Below are positions 1-6,450 of a stretch of 49,582 nt of DNA, piece after piece (position 1 is the stretch's first letter; each line of letters opens with the position of its first letter). The stretch is from an uncultured Clostridia bacterium (GTDB lineage Bacteria > Bacillota > Clostridia > Christensenellales > CAG-314): contig CANQGD010000009.1 of NCBI GenBank assembly GCA_947601445.1, positions 1-49,582 of the forward strand, in the 5' to 3' direction. The notes under the pieces are model-generated. The model searched no databases. It was not told the origin of the DNA and saw only the letters and a list, made by a program, of their open reading frames with translations. The position numbers and the translations under genes are program-made.

Positions 1-30
1 CAAAGGCGAAAACTCCGTAAAATTGAATAT

Positions 31-107
31 GCGCCATTAGCTCAATTGGATAGAGCGTTGGTCTACGGAACCAAAGGTTAGGGATTCGAGCTCCTTATGG
101 CGCGCCA
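31..107 (+). tRNA. tRNA-Arg (anticodon ACG), CCA encoded
   Basis: The 77-nt sequence folds as a complete cloverleaf. The acceptor stem GCGCCAT pairs with ATGGCGC, the discriminator base is G104, and CCA is encoded at 105-107. The anticodon loop is CTACGGA, giving anticodon ACG (reads CGN arginine codons, A34 normally edited to inosine). The T loop is TTCGAGC. Its own terminator follows at once. It is the only intact member of a local array of tRNA-Arg-derived sequence that continues to about 540. Confidence 0.95.
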
Positions 108-108
108 C

Positions 109-140
109 AAAAGGCACCTTGCTTGTCAAGATGCCTTTTT
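109..140 (+). terminator. Terminator of tRNA-Arg
   Basis: AAAAGGCA pairs with TGCCTTTT, with an inner CTTG/CAAG stem, ending in a T run directly after the tRNA. A decayed copy of the same hairpin lies near 453-485. Confidence 0.8.
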
Positions 141-149
141 GCGTAATAT

Positions 150-307
150 GCGCTCTTAGCCGAGCAACGAAGTTGCGAACGCCACGGAGCGTAGCGGAGT
201 ATTAGCTCAATTGGATAGAGCGTTGGTCTACGGAACCAAAGGTTAGGGAGAGCAGTCGCTTACGCTTCCTTTGGTGGCAAGCCACCGCGCGCTCTTATGG
301 TGCGCCA
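150..307 (+). pseudogene. tRNA-Arg pseudogene split by two short insertions
   Basis: Bases 201-249 are identical to 36-84 of the intact tRNA-Arg, covering the D arm, anticodon arm and variable region. The acceptor stem is broken after GCGC (150-153) by about 48 nt of GC-rich repeat (155-202), with TTAGC on both sides of the insert. The T arm is broken again near 250-290 by about 40 nt that contain the hairpin GGTGGC-AA-GCCACC. The tail ending in TGCGCCA (301-307) is still recognisable. It cannot fold as a tRNA unless the inserts are removed, so I call it a relic. Confidence 0.75.
155..202 (+). repeat. Short dispersed GC-rich repeat, copy 1
   Basis: This unit begins CTTAGCCGAGCAACGAAG and ends GCGTAGCGGAGTAT. 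Related copies lie at 1648-1693 (+), around 488-537 (+, degenerate) and 30997-31048 (minus). Two copies sit beside tRNA genes. It has no coding capacity of its own, and inner palindromes such as CAACGAAGTTG suggest a folded RNA or DNA element. Confidence 0.7.
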
Positions 308-313
308 CTGTTG

Positions 314-344
314 CGAGACCGAAAATTTTTCGGTCTCGTTTTTG
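314..344 (+). terminator. Terminator behind the second tRNA-Arg copy
   Basis: CGAGACCGAAAA pairs with TTTTCGGTCTCG and is followed by TTTTTG. It sits just behind the CCA of the tRNA-Arg pseudogene, in the same relation as 109-140 to the intact tRNA, which suggests the second copy was once an expressed gene. Confidence 0.8.
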
Positions 345-433
345 TTTCGCGCCACAAGAAGGGACTGAAATACATGACGGGATTGACGCTTCGTGTAACA
401 ATCCCCGGTGATGCCGCGCTTCGCTTGCGTCAA

Positions 434-540
434 CGATCTCCATAGCGCGCCACAAAAGGCAACTTGCTTGGTCAAGGTGCTTGCGTAATATGCGCCCTTA
501 GCCGAACACGCAGTGCGTCGGCTCTCAGCCGAGCAACTAT
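434..540 (+). repeat. Third, more degenerate tRNA-Arg tail plus repeat copy
   Basis: The stretch ending in AGCGCGCCACAAAAGGCA (about 439-458) matches the 3' end and terminator of the intact tRNA-Arg (around 99-116). It is followed by the same TGCGTAATATGCGC spacer and a scrambled dispersed repeat (AGCCGAAC..., AGCCGAGCAAC). No complete tRNA body remains. Between 345 and 434 I see only GC-rich repeat debris and no gene. Confidence 0.55.
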
Positions 541-593
541 AGAATTTAGTTGTGACATACAAAAAAGATCAAGAGAAAAAGTCTTTTTACAAA

Positions 594-635
594 TTGACAA
601 ATAAATTTATTAGATTGACAAATATATTTGATTGA
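594..635. repeat. Two tandem 21-nt direct repeats, possible operator
   Basis: TTGACAAATAAATTTATTAGA at 594-614 is followed without a gap by a second copy differing at a few positions (615-635). A 21-nt period is two helical turns, as expected for a regulator binding one face of the DNA. Both copies start with TTGACA, but no good -10 box lies 17 nt after either, so I do not call a promoter. Confidence 0.35.
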
Positions 636-689
636 ATTTAGCCGTCGGACTTGATAAAATTATACTGTCACATATAGGGGAGCTTTATT

Positions 690-773
690 ATGGTTAAAAC
701 GGGCTGTCGGAATAATGAAAGAATGGCTACTATAATGGAAACACCTTTGTTTCGAATAATCCTTTTGGAGTAA
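690..773 (+). CDS. Possible 27-residue peptide
   Basis: ATG at 690 is preceded by AGGGGAG about 8 nt upstream and opens 27 codons ending in TAA at 771-773. The peptide starts MVKTGCRNNERMATIME and ends in a short hydrophobic stretch. I recognise no family. It could be a real small peptide or the debris of a larger gene in this eroded stretch; only the ribosome binding site supports it. Confidence 0.25.
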   Translation: MVKTGCRNNERMATIMETPLFRIILLE

Positions 774-849
774 AAAGTTTGACAAATCGGGCAACGAGCC
801 TTATATATGACGAATGTATTACATTGTGTGAAATGGGAGTGCAATAAAC

Positions 850-1068
850 ATGAAAAATAAAAAATGGGTGCTATTATTGATAGCTATTTTGGTTGAGGTA
901 GCAGGTATTGTACACACGATAATCAGATACGTGACGATCTTCAATGATCAATTTACAAGTTTCCCTGCAACAGTAGCTTTATTTATCTTAATTCCATATT
1001 CGATTTGCAGTGTCCTGTGTTTGATTGTGTGGGTAATTATGAAACGAAAAGTAAGGGGTAACAAGTAG
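850..1068 (+). CDS. Small two-helix membrane protein, unknown function
   Basis: This gene encodes 72 residues with two strongly hydrophobic segments (about 6-24 and 40-62), a short linker, and a basic tail ending in KRKVRGNK. The ATG is preceded by GGGAGTGCAATAAAC, a weak but plausible ribosome binding site. No catalytic motif or known family is visible. It lies about 50 nt upstream of an XRE regulator that itself has two membrane helices, so the two may act together at the membrane; that is inference from position only. The DNA is AT-rich like the rest of this accessory stretch. Confidence 0.55.
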   Translation: MKNKKWVLLLIAILVEVAGIVHTIIRYVTIFNDQFTSFPATVALFILIPYSICSVLCLIVWVIMKRKVRGNK

Positions 1069-1084
1069 TAATCAATAGCAATAC

Positions 1085-1113
1085 TTGTTTTTGCTCGGTA
1101 ATTATGCTATAAT
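1085..1113 (+). promoter_or_regulatory. Sigma-A promoter of the XRE membrane regulator, leaderless layout
   Basis: TTGTTT (1085-1090), 17 nt, TATAAT (1108-1113), with a TG just before the -10. The ATG at 1120 lies six bases after the -10 box, where transcription should start, and no ribosome binding site fits between. Confidence 0.7.
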
Positions 1114-1119
1114 TTAATC

Positions 1120-1581
1120 ATGAACAAAAAACTTGAAGAAGCAAACACTTTAGGCGAACGGCTGTATATTTTACGGGAAAACCACAAGTTGTCTCAGGAT
1201 GAGCTGGCAGAGAAACTAAATGTTTCTCGTCAAACAATTTCAAACTGGGAAAACGATAAAGTAAAATTAGATGTAGTAAAAGCCTCAGAGATATGTCGCA
1301 TTTACGATATTAGTATGGACGAATTGCTCTTGGGCAGAGAAAGCGGTATAAAGAAATCTCAGTCGAAAAAAAGAAGTAGCACAAGATTAGCTATAATGAT
1401 AGTGTCTTTGGTTATTTCGTTTCTCTTAATAATTGTGGGCATTATTTGTTTGGCAACGGCAAAAGGCGATGAAACGTCATCTACAATTATTATGGGGAAA
1501 TCGGTCATATGGTATATGGCGATTTTGGGCGGAGCAATAGCTTGTAGTATTATATTGTTTTATTTTTTCAAAAAAAAGTAA
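1120..1581 (+). CDS. XRE-family regulator with C-terminal membrane helices
   Basis: The 153-residue protein has an N-terminal helix-turn-helix of the HTH_3/Cro-CI type at about 12-70 (LSQDELAEKLNVSRQTISNW is the diagnostic part). A lysine- and serine-rich linker follows, then two hydrophobic segments at about 88-112 and 128-148. A DNA-binding domain tied to the membrane suggests signal-dependent gene control, as in other clostridial one-component membrane regulators; the signal is unknown. The start codon sits at the predicted transcription start of a good promoter (1085-1113), so the message appears leaderless. No other start with a ribosome binding site is available that keeps the helix-turn-helix. 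A terminator follows at 1609. Confidence 0.85.
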   Translation: MNKKLEEANTLGERLYILRENHKLSQDELAEKLNVSRQTISNWENDKVKLDVVKASEICRIYDISMDELLLGRESGIKKSQSKKRSSTRLAIMIVSLVISFLLIIVGIICLATAKGDETSSTIIMGKSVIWYMAILGGAIACSIILFYFFKKK

Positions 1582-1608
1582 GATTATCAATGGTGTTGAC
1601 CCGAAAGG

Positions 1609-1637
1609 CGACCTCACGGGAATGAGGTCGTTTTTTT
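1609..1637 (+). terminator. Terminator after the XRE membrane regulator
   Basis: CGACCTCA pairs with TGAGGTCG around a 6-nt loop and is followed by seven T. Confidence 0.9.
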
Positions 1638-1647
1638 ACGTCCCAAA

Positions 1648-1693
1648 ATATGCGCCCTCAGCCGAGCAACGAAGTTGCGAACGTCACGGAGTC
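1648..1693 (+). repeat. Short dispersed GC-rich repeat, copy away from tRNA
   Basis: ATATGCGCCCTCAGCCGAGC continues into ACGAAGTTGCGAACG and CACGGAG, as in the tRNA-Arg-linked copy at 143-190, including its left flank ATATGCGC. The right end (GCGGAGTAT) is missing. No tRNA sequence is nearby. Confidence 0.65.
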
Positions 1694-1871
1694 TTGTGAA
1701 ATATCCATTATCACTTCGTTGTTAATTATAAATTTCGTCACACAATTAAAAGTTTCTCAGTATAATCGCTTATAGATTAAATTTAGAATTTGTTTAGCTC
1801 TGAATTGTTTCATTCTGTTATTGATTATTTTATCTTTATAAATCAAATCGAGCAAATAACTATTCTGCCCG

Positions 1872-2198
1872 TTAACCATTTAACGGCCGTAAATATATCT
1901 CTCTTAAAAATTGCAAAAGAGCGTATTTTTGTGATTCGGAAAGCAAATGTATAATATTAAATACTTCCTTTTCCACAGCAGATATATTACTGTTTATAGG
2001 TGACGAGGGTACACGACCAAATAACTCATCAATTGAAACATCGAAAATCTCTGCCAATAAAAGTATACTTTTGCAATCAGGCTCGCTTGTTCCATTCTCC
2101 CAATTACTGATGTTGCGTTGTGCATTACCCAATTTTTCAGCCAAATCCTTTTGAGTAAGCTGCATTTCTTCGCGAAATTCTTTTATCAATAATTTCAT
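1872..2198 (-). CDS. XRE-family transcriptional regulator
   Basis: The product is about 108 residues, with a Cro/CI-type helix-turn-helix in the first 65 (LTQKDLAEKLGNAQRNISNW, then SIDELFGR). A C-terminal helical part of about 40 residues is probably for dimerisation. I place the start at the second in-frame ATG (2196-2198) because GGAGAGG lies six nucleotides before it; the ATG at 2211-2213 has no such site. It is divergent from the membrane-protein gene at 2327, whose promoter (2249-2277) lies in the shared 130-nt gap, so it may repress itself and that gene. The target is inference. It contains no membrane segment, unlike the regulator at 1120. Confidence 0.85.
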   Translation of the reverse strand: MKLLIKEFREEMQLTQKDLAEKLGNAQRNISNWENGTSEPDCKSILLLAEIFDVSIDELFGRVPSSPINSNISAVEKEVFNIIHLLSESQKYALLQFLREIYLRPLNG

Positions 2199-2248
2199 CG
2201 TCGTCCTCTCCATTTACTTTAATTATCCCAAAAAATTTCTAAATTATC

Positions 2249-2277
2249 TTGACACAGTAAAATTATTTCTATATAAT
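2249..2277 (+). promoter_or_regulatory. Consensus sigma-A promoter
   Basis: TTGACA (2249-2254), 17 nt, TATAAT (2272-2277), a perfect match to the consensus. It drives the small membrane protein at 2327 and overlaps the region a divergent XRE protein would control. Confidence 0.9.
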
Positions 2278-2326
2278 GTGTTTTAATAGCAAAAAAAATG
2301 CTAAATTTTATTCTGAGGAGAATTTT

Positions 2327-2716
2327 ATGAAAGAACAAACAAAAAATTTTATCAAGCTTAGTAAACGAAAGTCTAAATGTTATATTAACGTATTGCATTG
2401 TTTTCCGTGGATTTTGGCGGGTGTGCTATTTTTCTGTTTCTTTGTGTGGGCAATAATCGATCCTTGTGTATTTTCATATGAAGGGCGATATTATTCCGAT
2501 TATGGAGTAATGGCACTACCAAGTGGATTTTTGTGCTGGTTCATATGGATTATTATCGGCACGGTTGTCGCCATAATAACATTTTTTGTAACCCGTTGGA
2601 TTACAGCCCGGCAGTTACTTCTATTTTATTACTTACAAAAGATAGCTTACGACAATGACACGGTTTTCGGAGATGAAAATCACACCGAAACCGAAATACA
2701 GCAATCAGCAAATTAA
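2327..2716 (+). CDS. Small membrane protein, unknown function
   Basis: The gene codes for about 129 residues. The start is the ATG at 2327, preceded by GAGGAG at 2315-2320; an earlier in-frame ATG at 2276 lies inside the -10 box and cannot be used. Two hydrophobic segments are clear, at about 26-44 and 70-92, separated by a tyrosine-rich loop, and the tail is acidic and polar. I recognise no family. It has a consensus promoter and sits opposite an XRE regulator, an arrangement often seen for regulator/target pairs in mobile or accessory DNA. Confidence 0.7.
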   Translation: MKEQTKNFIKLSKRKSKCYINVLHCFPWILAGVLFFCFFVWAIIDPCVFSYEGRYYSDYGVMALPSGFLCWFIWIIIGTVVAIITFFVTRWITARQLLLFYYLQKIAYDNDTVFGDENHTETEIQQSAN

Positions 2717-2875
2717 CCAGACGCGGCGCACACAGCAAAGATAAAACACGTAAATTAAATAAATTTTGACAACCGATCTTAAAAATTTCTAATAAAAAAA
2801 TGCCAACATGCCGAAATACGGTGTCATATTCGCCAATAGCGAGGAAAGCAGAAAATGATTAAAAGGAGAATTTTT

Positions 2876-3394
2876 ATGAAACCAAAGATACGAATTTTTA
2901 TCACATTAGCAATCATTGTTACATTACTTTGCTGTTTGTTATTTAGTGGCTGTGGCTGTGACCATGAATGGGAAACGGCAACATGCACAACACCGGCAAC
3001 TTGTAAAAAGTGTGGTAAAACCGAGGGTGGTCTTGGTGAACATAGTATAAAAAATGGCGTTTGTCTAAATTGCGGGAAAAATTTTATAGATTTTTTCGCA
3101 ATCTATGAGAACTGTGGTTGTAGCGATATTTGGGCAGAGGTTGGCGAAGATTATTTGAGTGTTGATACCAACCCTCATGACTTTTCGGACTCGACCCTGT
3201 CATTGTTGTGGGCAGAAGATGCGCTTGCAGCAATAAAAGAAATAAATTCAAAATTAGGACTTCCGTCGTATCTTTATCAAGAAATGGTAAGCACCCGCGC
3301 TATTGACGGCAGACAAACTTATGCAGGAAGTGGAGTAAATGTTAGTTGGCGTTTCCATCCGGACTCGGGGCTAGAAGTTCGATATACAAAATAG
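2876..3394 (+). CDS. Lipoprotein with Cys-rich N-terminal motif, copy A
   Basis: The 172-residue protein starts at ATG 2876, chosen because AAAGGAGAA lies just before it. It has a lipoprotein signal peptide with lipobox FSGC. Behind it are short zinc-ribbon-like pairs (CTTPATCKKCGK, then CLNCGK) of the kind repeated in clostridial surface proteins, and then about 110 residues without a recognised domain. It is anchored on the outer face of the membrane. The start region and leader closely resemble those of the next gene (same ribosome binding site context and signal peptide), so the two look like a tandem duplication whose C-terminal parts have diverged. Confidence 0.75.
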   Translation: MKPKIRIFITLAIIVTLLCCLLFSGCGCDHEWETATCTTPATCKKCGKTEGGLGEHSIKNGVCLNCGKNFIDFFAIYENCGCSDIWAEVGEDYLSVDTNPHDFSDSTLSLLWAEDALAAIKEINSKLGLPSYLYQEMVSTRAIDGRQTYAGSGVNVSWRFHPDSGLEVRYTK

Positions 3395-3656
3395 AAACAA
3401 GTTTTTTGATGGTATTAACAGAATGATTGACATTATTATTCAGCAAAGAAATACAGCTTAGAAGAGAACATGCAATAGTAATCTAAATCAACATACACGC
3501 CCTATTCATACCACAAAGATAAAAAAGATAAATTACAGAAATCTTAGCAATCGGGATTAAACTTTACTTCCAAATAGAAAAATACCGACACTCCAAAAAG
3601 CGATTTGTCTGCTAATGGTGTGTAGGACAAAAAATAATTGTACAAGGAGAATTTTT

Positions 3657-4484
3657 ATGAAACAAAAGATGCGAATTTTTCTTACTTTAGCAATCACGGC
3701 GACGTTGATTTGCAGCGTGTTTTTAAGCGGCTGCCACCAACACAATTATTCTAAAAAGGTGGTTCAACCTACATGCACCGAAAAGGGTTATACACAATTC
3801 ATCTGTGCCACCTGCGGAGATTCATATCAAGAAAATTATATTGATGCATTGGGTCACAACTACGCCGAAACGAAAGTTTCCGCAACGTGCATAAATAAAG
3901 GATATACATTGCACAGGTGCACCCGATGCCAAAATAATTACCGTGATAACGAAACAAGCAGTTACGGCAATCATGTTGGTGTGAGAAAATGTGCAACGTG
4001 CGGAGAAGATTTTTACGAATTGATAAAAGAGCGTTGCATACAAAATAATAAATACGGTGTGGGAATGTATTGGATTTATCTTGATGACGTACAGGAGGAC
4101 GGTTTCACCATATCTCCCTGCATTTGCTATGACACTGGCAAAATTGCTGGTCAAGAATGTATAAAGTGGCAAATTAGTATGGAAGAAGAAGGAAAAAGCG
4201 GCAGTGTTACTTTGATAATAAAAATAGATAAAATTGACGGCTATTACGATTATACAGCCATGTCGATGAACAGTATCGTAACATCCATTGATGGAGCGAT
4301 AGATGTGTCTTCATTAAGCAAACTTTCGAGTTTCACATATACGCCAAATTCAAACAGCTACAGTGTAAATAATGCTTTGGCGCATCTAGCTTGTACGCTA
4401 GCACAAGCTATGGTCATTTGCGCCGATCAATATTTTGCAGAAAACGGATTGCAAATAACTTCTGCCAATCTGGGATTTAATTAA
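3657..4484 (+). CDS. Lipoprotein with repeated Cys-x2-Cys motifs, copy B
   Basis: The 275-residue protein starts at ATG 3657 behind AAGGAGAA. The lipobox is LSGC, followed by three short repeats of the pattern PTCTEKGYT...CATCG...LGHN (about residues 25-110), which probably bind zinc or are disulphide-linked. The remaining 160 residues form an unknown globular part. The signal peptide, start context and some upstream DNA (around 3505-3540 against 2735-2760) resemble the gene at 2876, so the pair arose by duplication. The 262 nt between them hold no other gene. A terminator follows at 4508. Confidence 0.78.
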   Translation: MKQKMRIFLTLAITATLICSVFLSGCHQHNYSKKVVQPTCTEKGYTQFICATCGDSYQENYIDALGHNYAETKVSATCINKGYTLHRCTRCQNNYRDNETSSYGNHVGVRKCATCGEDFYELIKERCIQNNKYGVGMYWIYLDDVQEDGFTISPCICYDTGKIAGQECIKWQISMEEEGKSGSVTLIIKIDKIDGYYDYTAMSMNSIVTSIDGAIDVSSLSKLSSFTYTPNSNSYSVNNALAHLACTLAQAMVICADQYFAENGLQITSANLGFN

Positions 4485-4507
4485 AAATAGAACAAATTGG
4501 TTGCAAC

Positions 4508-4537
4508 AAATGCATTGATTGCTTTCGATGCATTTTT
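4508..4537 (+). terminator. Terminator after the second lipoprotein gene
   Basis: AAATGCAT pairs with ATGCATTT across a 12-nt loop and is followed by a T run. Confidence 0.75.
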
Positions 4538-4627
4538 ATAGAAGCAATATATATTGTGCAATATCATTATTGTTTAGTTGTCATGAGTGAATGAATTGGA
4601 TTTGCGTTTTACTTCAAGGATCGTTGA

Positions 4628-4670
4628 GAAAACAGGCTGTGGGGCTTAAAACCCGAAACAGTCTGTTTTC
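4628..4670 (-). terminator. Hairpin ending the SirTM operon
   Basis: GAAAACAGGCTGT pairs over 13 positions with ACAGTCTGTTTTC (one G-T). It starts one base beyond the sirtuin stop codon and may also work for the plus strand. Confidence 0.75.
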
Positions 4671-4671
4671 T

Positions 4672-5544
4672 TTATCGAGCATTTCCGATAGCCGATAAAA
4701 CAATCCCGATGTCGTCGTTTATACAGATTGCCTGCTTTTGTATTTGTTCGGGGCAGAAGGCTTCGCCGTAGTTGATGCAAGCGTAGATTGCGCGTTTGTT
4801 TTGTGCGGTTAGCCGCCAGAACGGATATTTGATGATTGCGGGCGTGTTGTATCCCACGCCGAGTTCGAGATACAGCACTTTGCTTTGCTTGTGCGCGTTT
4901 ATGAACCGTTCGTAACGCTCGCAAGCGATGTTCCAACCCTCGTCCTGCACAAACTTGTCGTCGGCGCGCAAATTCATCGTCATCGGCTTGCCGCACACGG
5001 GGCAGCGCGGAATAAGTTCGGTCGGAATCCGCATGCGCCGTTGCTCCGCTACCATGCGACGGACAACTTCCTCGTTGTCATATGTTTTGTTGTGGCAAGG
5101 CACTGAGCATTGAAACAGCCCGTAATCGCCCTGCGTGTAGAACAGCCGCTTCTTATCGAACCCCGCCTTCTGAAAACAGTGGTCGACGTTGGTGGTGATG
5201 ACGAAGTAGTCCTTGTCCTTCACGAGGTCGAAAAGTTCTCGGTAGACGGGCTTGGGCGGGTCCATATAGCGATTGACGAGGATATACCGCGACCAATACG
5301 CCCAATGCTCCTCGGGCGTATCATAAGGATAAAATCCACCCGAATACATATCGCGAAAACCGTATTTCTCCCCGAAGTCGGAGAAATATCGCTCAAAGCG
5401 TTCGCCCGAATAGGCAAATCCCGCCGCGGTGGAAAGTCCCGCGCCTGCGCCTATAATTACCGCGTCGGCACTTGCAAGCGCAGATCTCAGGCGCGCAATG
5501 TCCGACCCAATATCGTTGTTTTTTGTTATTTTACTTGCAAGCAT
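4672..5544 (-). CDS. Macrodomain-linked sirtuin (SirTM), protein ADP-ribosyltransferase
   Basis: The 290-residue protein has the Sir2 fold signature: an NAD-binding loop GAGAGLSTAAG at about 32-42 and TTNVD at 117-121. The usual catalytic histidine of deacetylating sirtuins (HG before the zinc module) is replaced by Q138 in YTQGDYGLFQC. Zinc ligands are probably C146, C150, C181 and C184. This glutamine and the asparagine in TTNVD match the class M sirtuins described in staphylococci and streptococci, which transfer ADP-ribose to protein rather than deacetylate. It is the last gene of a minus-strand run, six nucleotides behind the DUF5131 gene and close to a macrodomain hydrolase, the standard partner. 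The usual target genes gcvH-L and lplA2 are absent nearby. The ribosome binding site is weak, suggesting coupling to the gene before it. Confidence 0.9.
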   Translation of the reverse strand: MLASKITKNNDIGSDIARLRSALASADAVIIGAGAGLSTAAGFAYSGERFERYFSDFGEKYGFRDMYSGGFYPYDTPEEHWAYWSRYILVNRYMDPPKPVYRELFDLVKDKDYFVITTNVDHCFQKAGFDKKRLFYTQGDYGLFQCSVPCHNKTYDNEEVVRRMVAEQRRMRIPTELIPRCPVCGKPMTMNLRADDKFVQDEGWNIACERYERFINAHKQSKVLYLELGVGYNTPAIIKYPFWRLTAQNKRAIYACINYGEAFCPEQIQKQAICINDDIGIVLSAIGNAR

Positions 5545-5550
5545 ATTATC

Positions 5551-6447
5551 TCAATCCGTTATGTCTATAATTTCGTCTTGACATCTGCCGCAATCGGAAC
5601 AACCGTTGCATATCAGGCGATTGCCGCAATTTACGCAATTTTTGCGGTAATGGGGCTTATATAATTCGCTTTCGAGAATGGGTAGCCCCATTCGGTCGCA
5701 AAGTTTGAACTCGATTGGCTTGCCTTTATAGGCAAGCCCTTCCGAATAGGCGAGATAAGTTTGGCGCACCTTGCTCTTGATAAACCGCGTAACGCCGTTT
5801 TTCACATAATAATTTCCCGTTTCGATAAATGCAAACGTGACATTGTGTGCGACGCACTCGTCGTGCAATTTTTTTACCCATTCGCATCGGCAGGGACGGG
5901 CGCCGTCGTAATTTTCTCCGCCGCAAATAACCTGCTCGATCTGTCCTTCGTCGAGGTATTTGTCTATCGTGATTTCTCCGATGAGCGGTGCGGTCATGAT
6001 TCCCTTGTGCTTGAAGGGCAGCTCGTGAAGAATGGGGATACGTTCGTCGGCGCGACGTTGGTTTTCGCAAGTCACGTTAAAAAACACGTTTTCCCACCCG
6101 TTACCCCAATCGCGCGGCAAACATTTTTCCACCCTTTGCGGACGTTTGGTCAACAAAAAGAATTTCACGTCGGAGCGTTTGCGTATGATGTTCCACGCAT
6201 CGTTTCTCCATTTGTCTGCGCCCTCCACGAAAAAGTCCGAGGACATACAGACGCGGATCATCTCGCCGCTTTGTATTTTGTACCTGCCGTTCCGCTCTTT
6301 CGAAAGGGGATAGGAAAATCCCGATGTTTTTGCGACGACAGAGCTGTCCGTCCGACCGTGACTTTGGTCGAAAAAGTACATATAACAATGAGCGCAGCCC
6401 TCGCTGCATTTTTGGCAGCCGTGCCATGGATTCCAAATATCGTGCAT
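5551..6447 (-). CDS. DUF5131 (Gp37/Gp68-like) radical-SAM-type protein
   Basis: The 298-residue protein starts with WNPWHGCQKCSEGCAHCY, the signature of the DUF5131 family. Within it C14, C18 and C21 form a CX3CX2C motif typical of a radical-SAM [4Fe-4S] site. Further family features are the FFLLTKRPQR block and ICGGEN. A C-terminal cysteine cluster at about 272-290 (CVNCGNRLICNGCSDCGRC) looks like a zinc ribbon or a second cluster site. The reaction is not known for the family; radical chemistry is inference from the motif. It sits between the macrodomain and SirTM genes with gaps of 3 and 6 nt, so the three are surely co-translated. Its start has GGAAAGGAAGG upstream, inside the end of the macrodomain gene. 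Confidence 0.85.
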   Translation of the reverse strand: MHDIWNPWHGCQKCSEGCAHCYMYFFDQSHGRTDSSVVAKTSGFSYPLSKERNGRYKIQSGEMIRVCMSSDFFVEGADKWRNDAWNIIRKRSDVKFFLLTKRPQRVEKCLPRDWGNGWENVFFNVTCENQRRADERIPILHELPFKHKGIMTAPLIGEITIDKYLDEGQIEQVICGGENYDGARPCRCEWVKKLHDECVAHNVTFAFIETGNYYVKNGVTRFIKSKVRQTYLAYSEGLAYKGKPIEFKLCDRMGLPILESELYKPHYRKNCVNCGNRLICNGCSDCGRCQDEIIDITD

Positions 6448-6450
6448 AAT

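Noticed and set aside
243-562. Overlapping minus-strand frames of 70 and 100 codons
   Set aside because: They cover tRNA-derived and repeat sequence with two terminators; no coding signal.
2276-2326. N-terminal extension of the membrane protein at 2327
   Set aside because: The upstream ATG lies inside the -10 box of the promoter, so it is not transcribed as a start.
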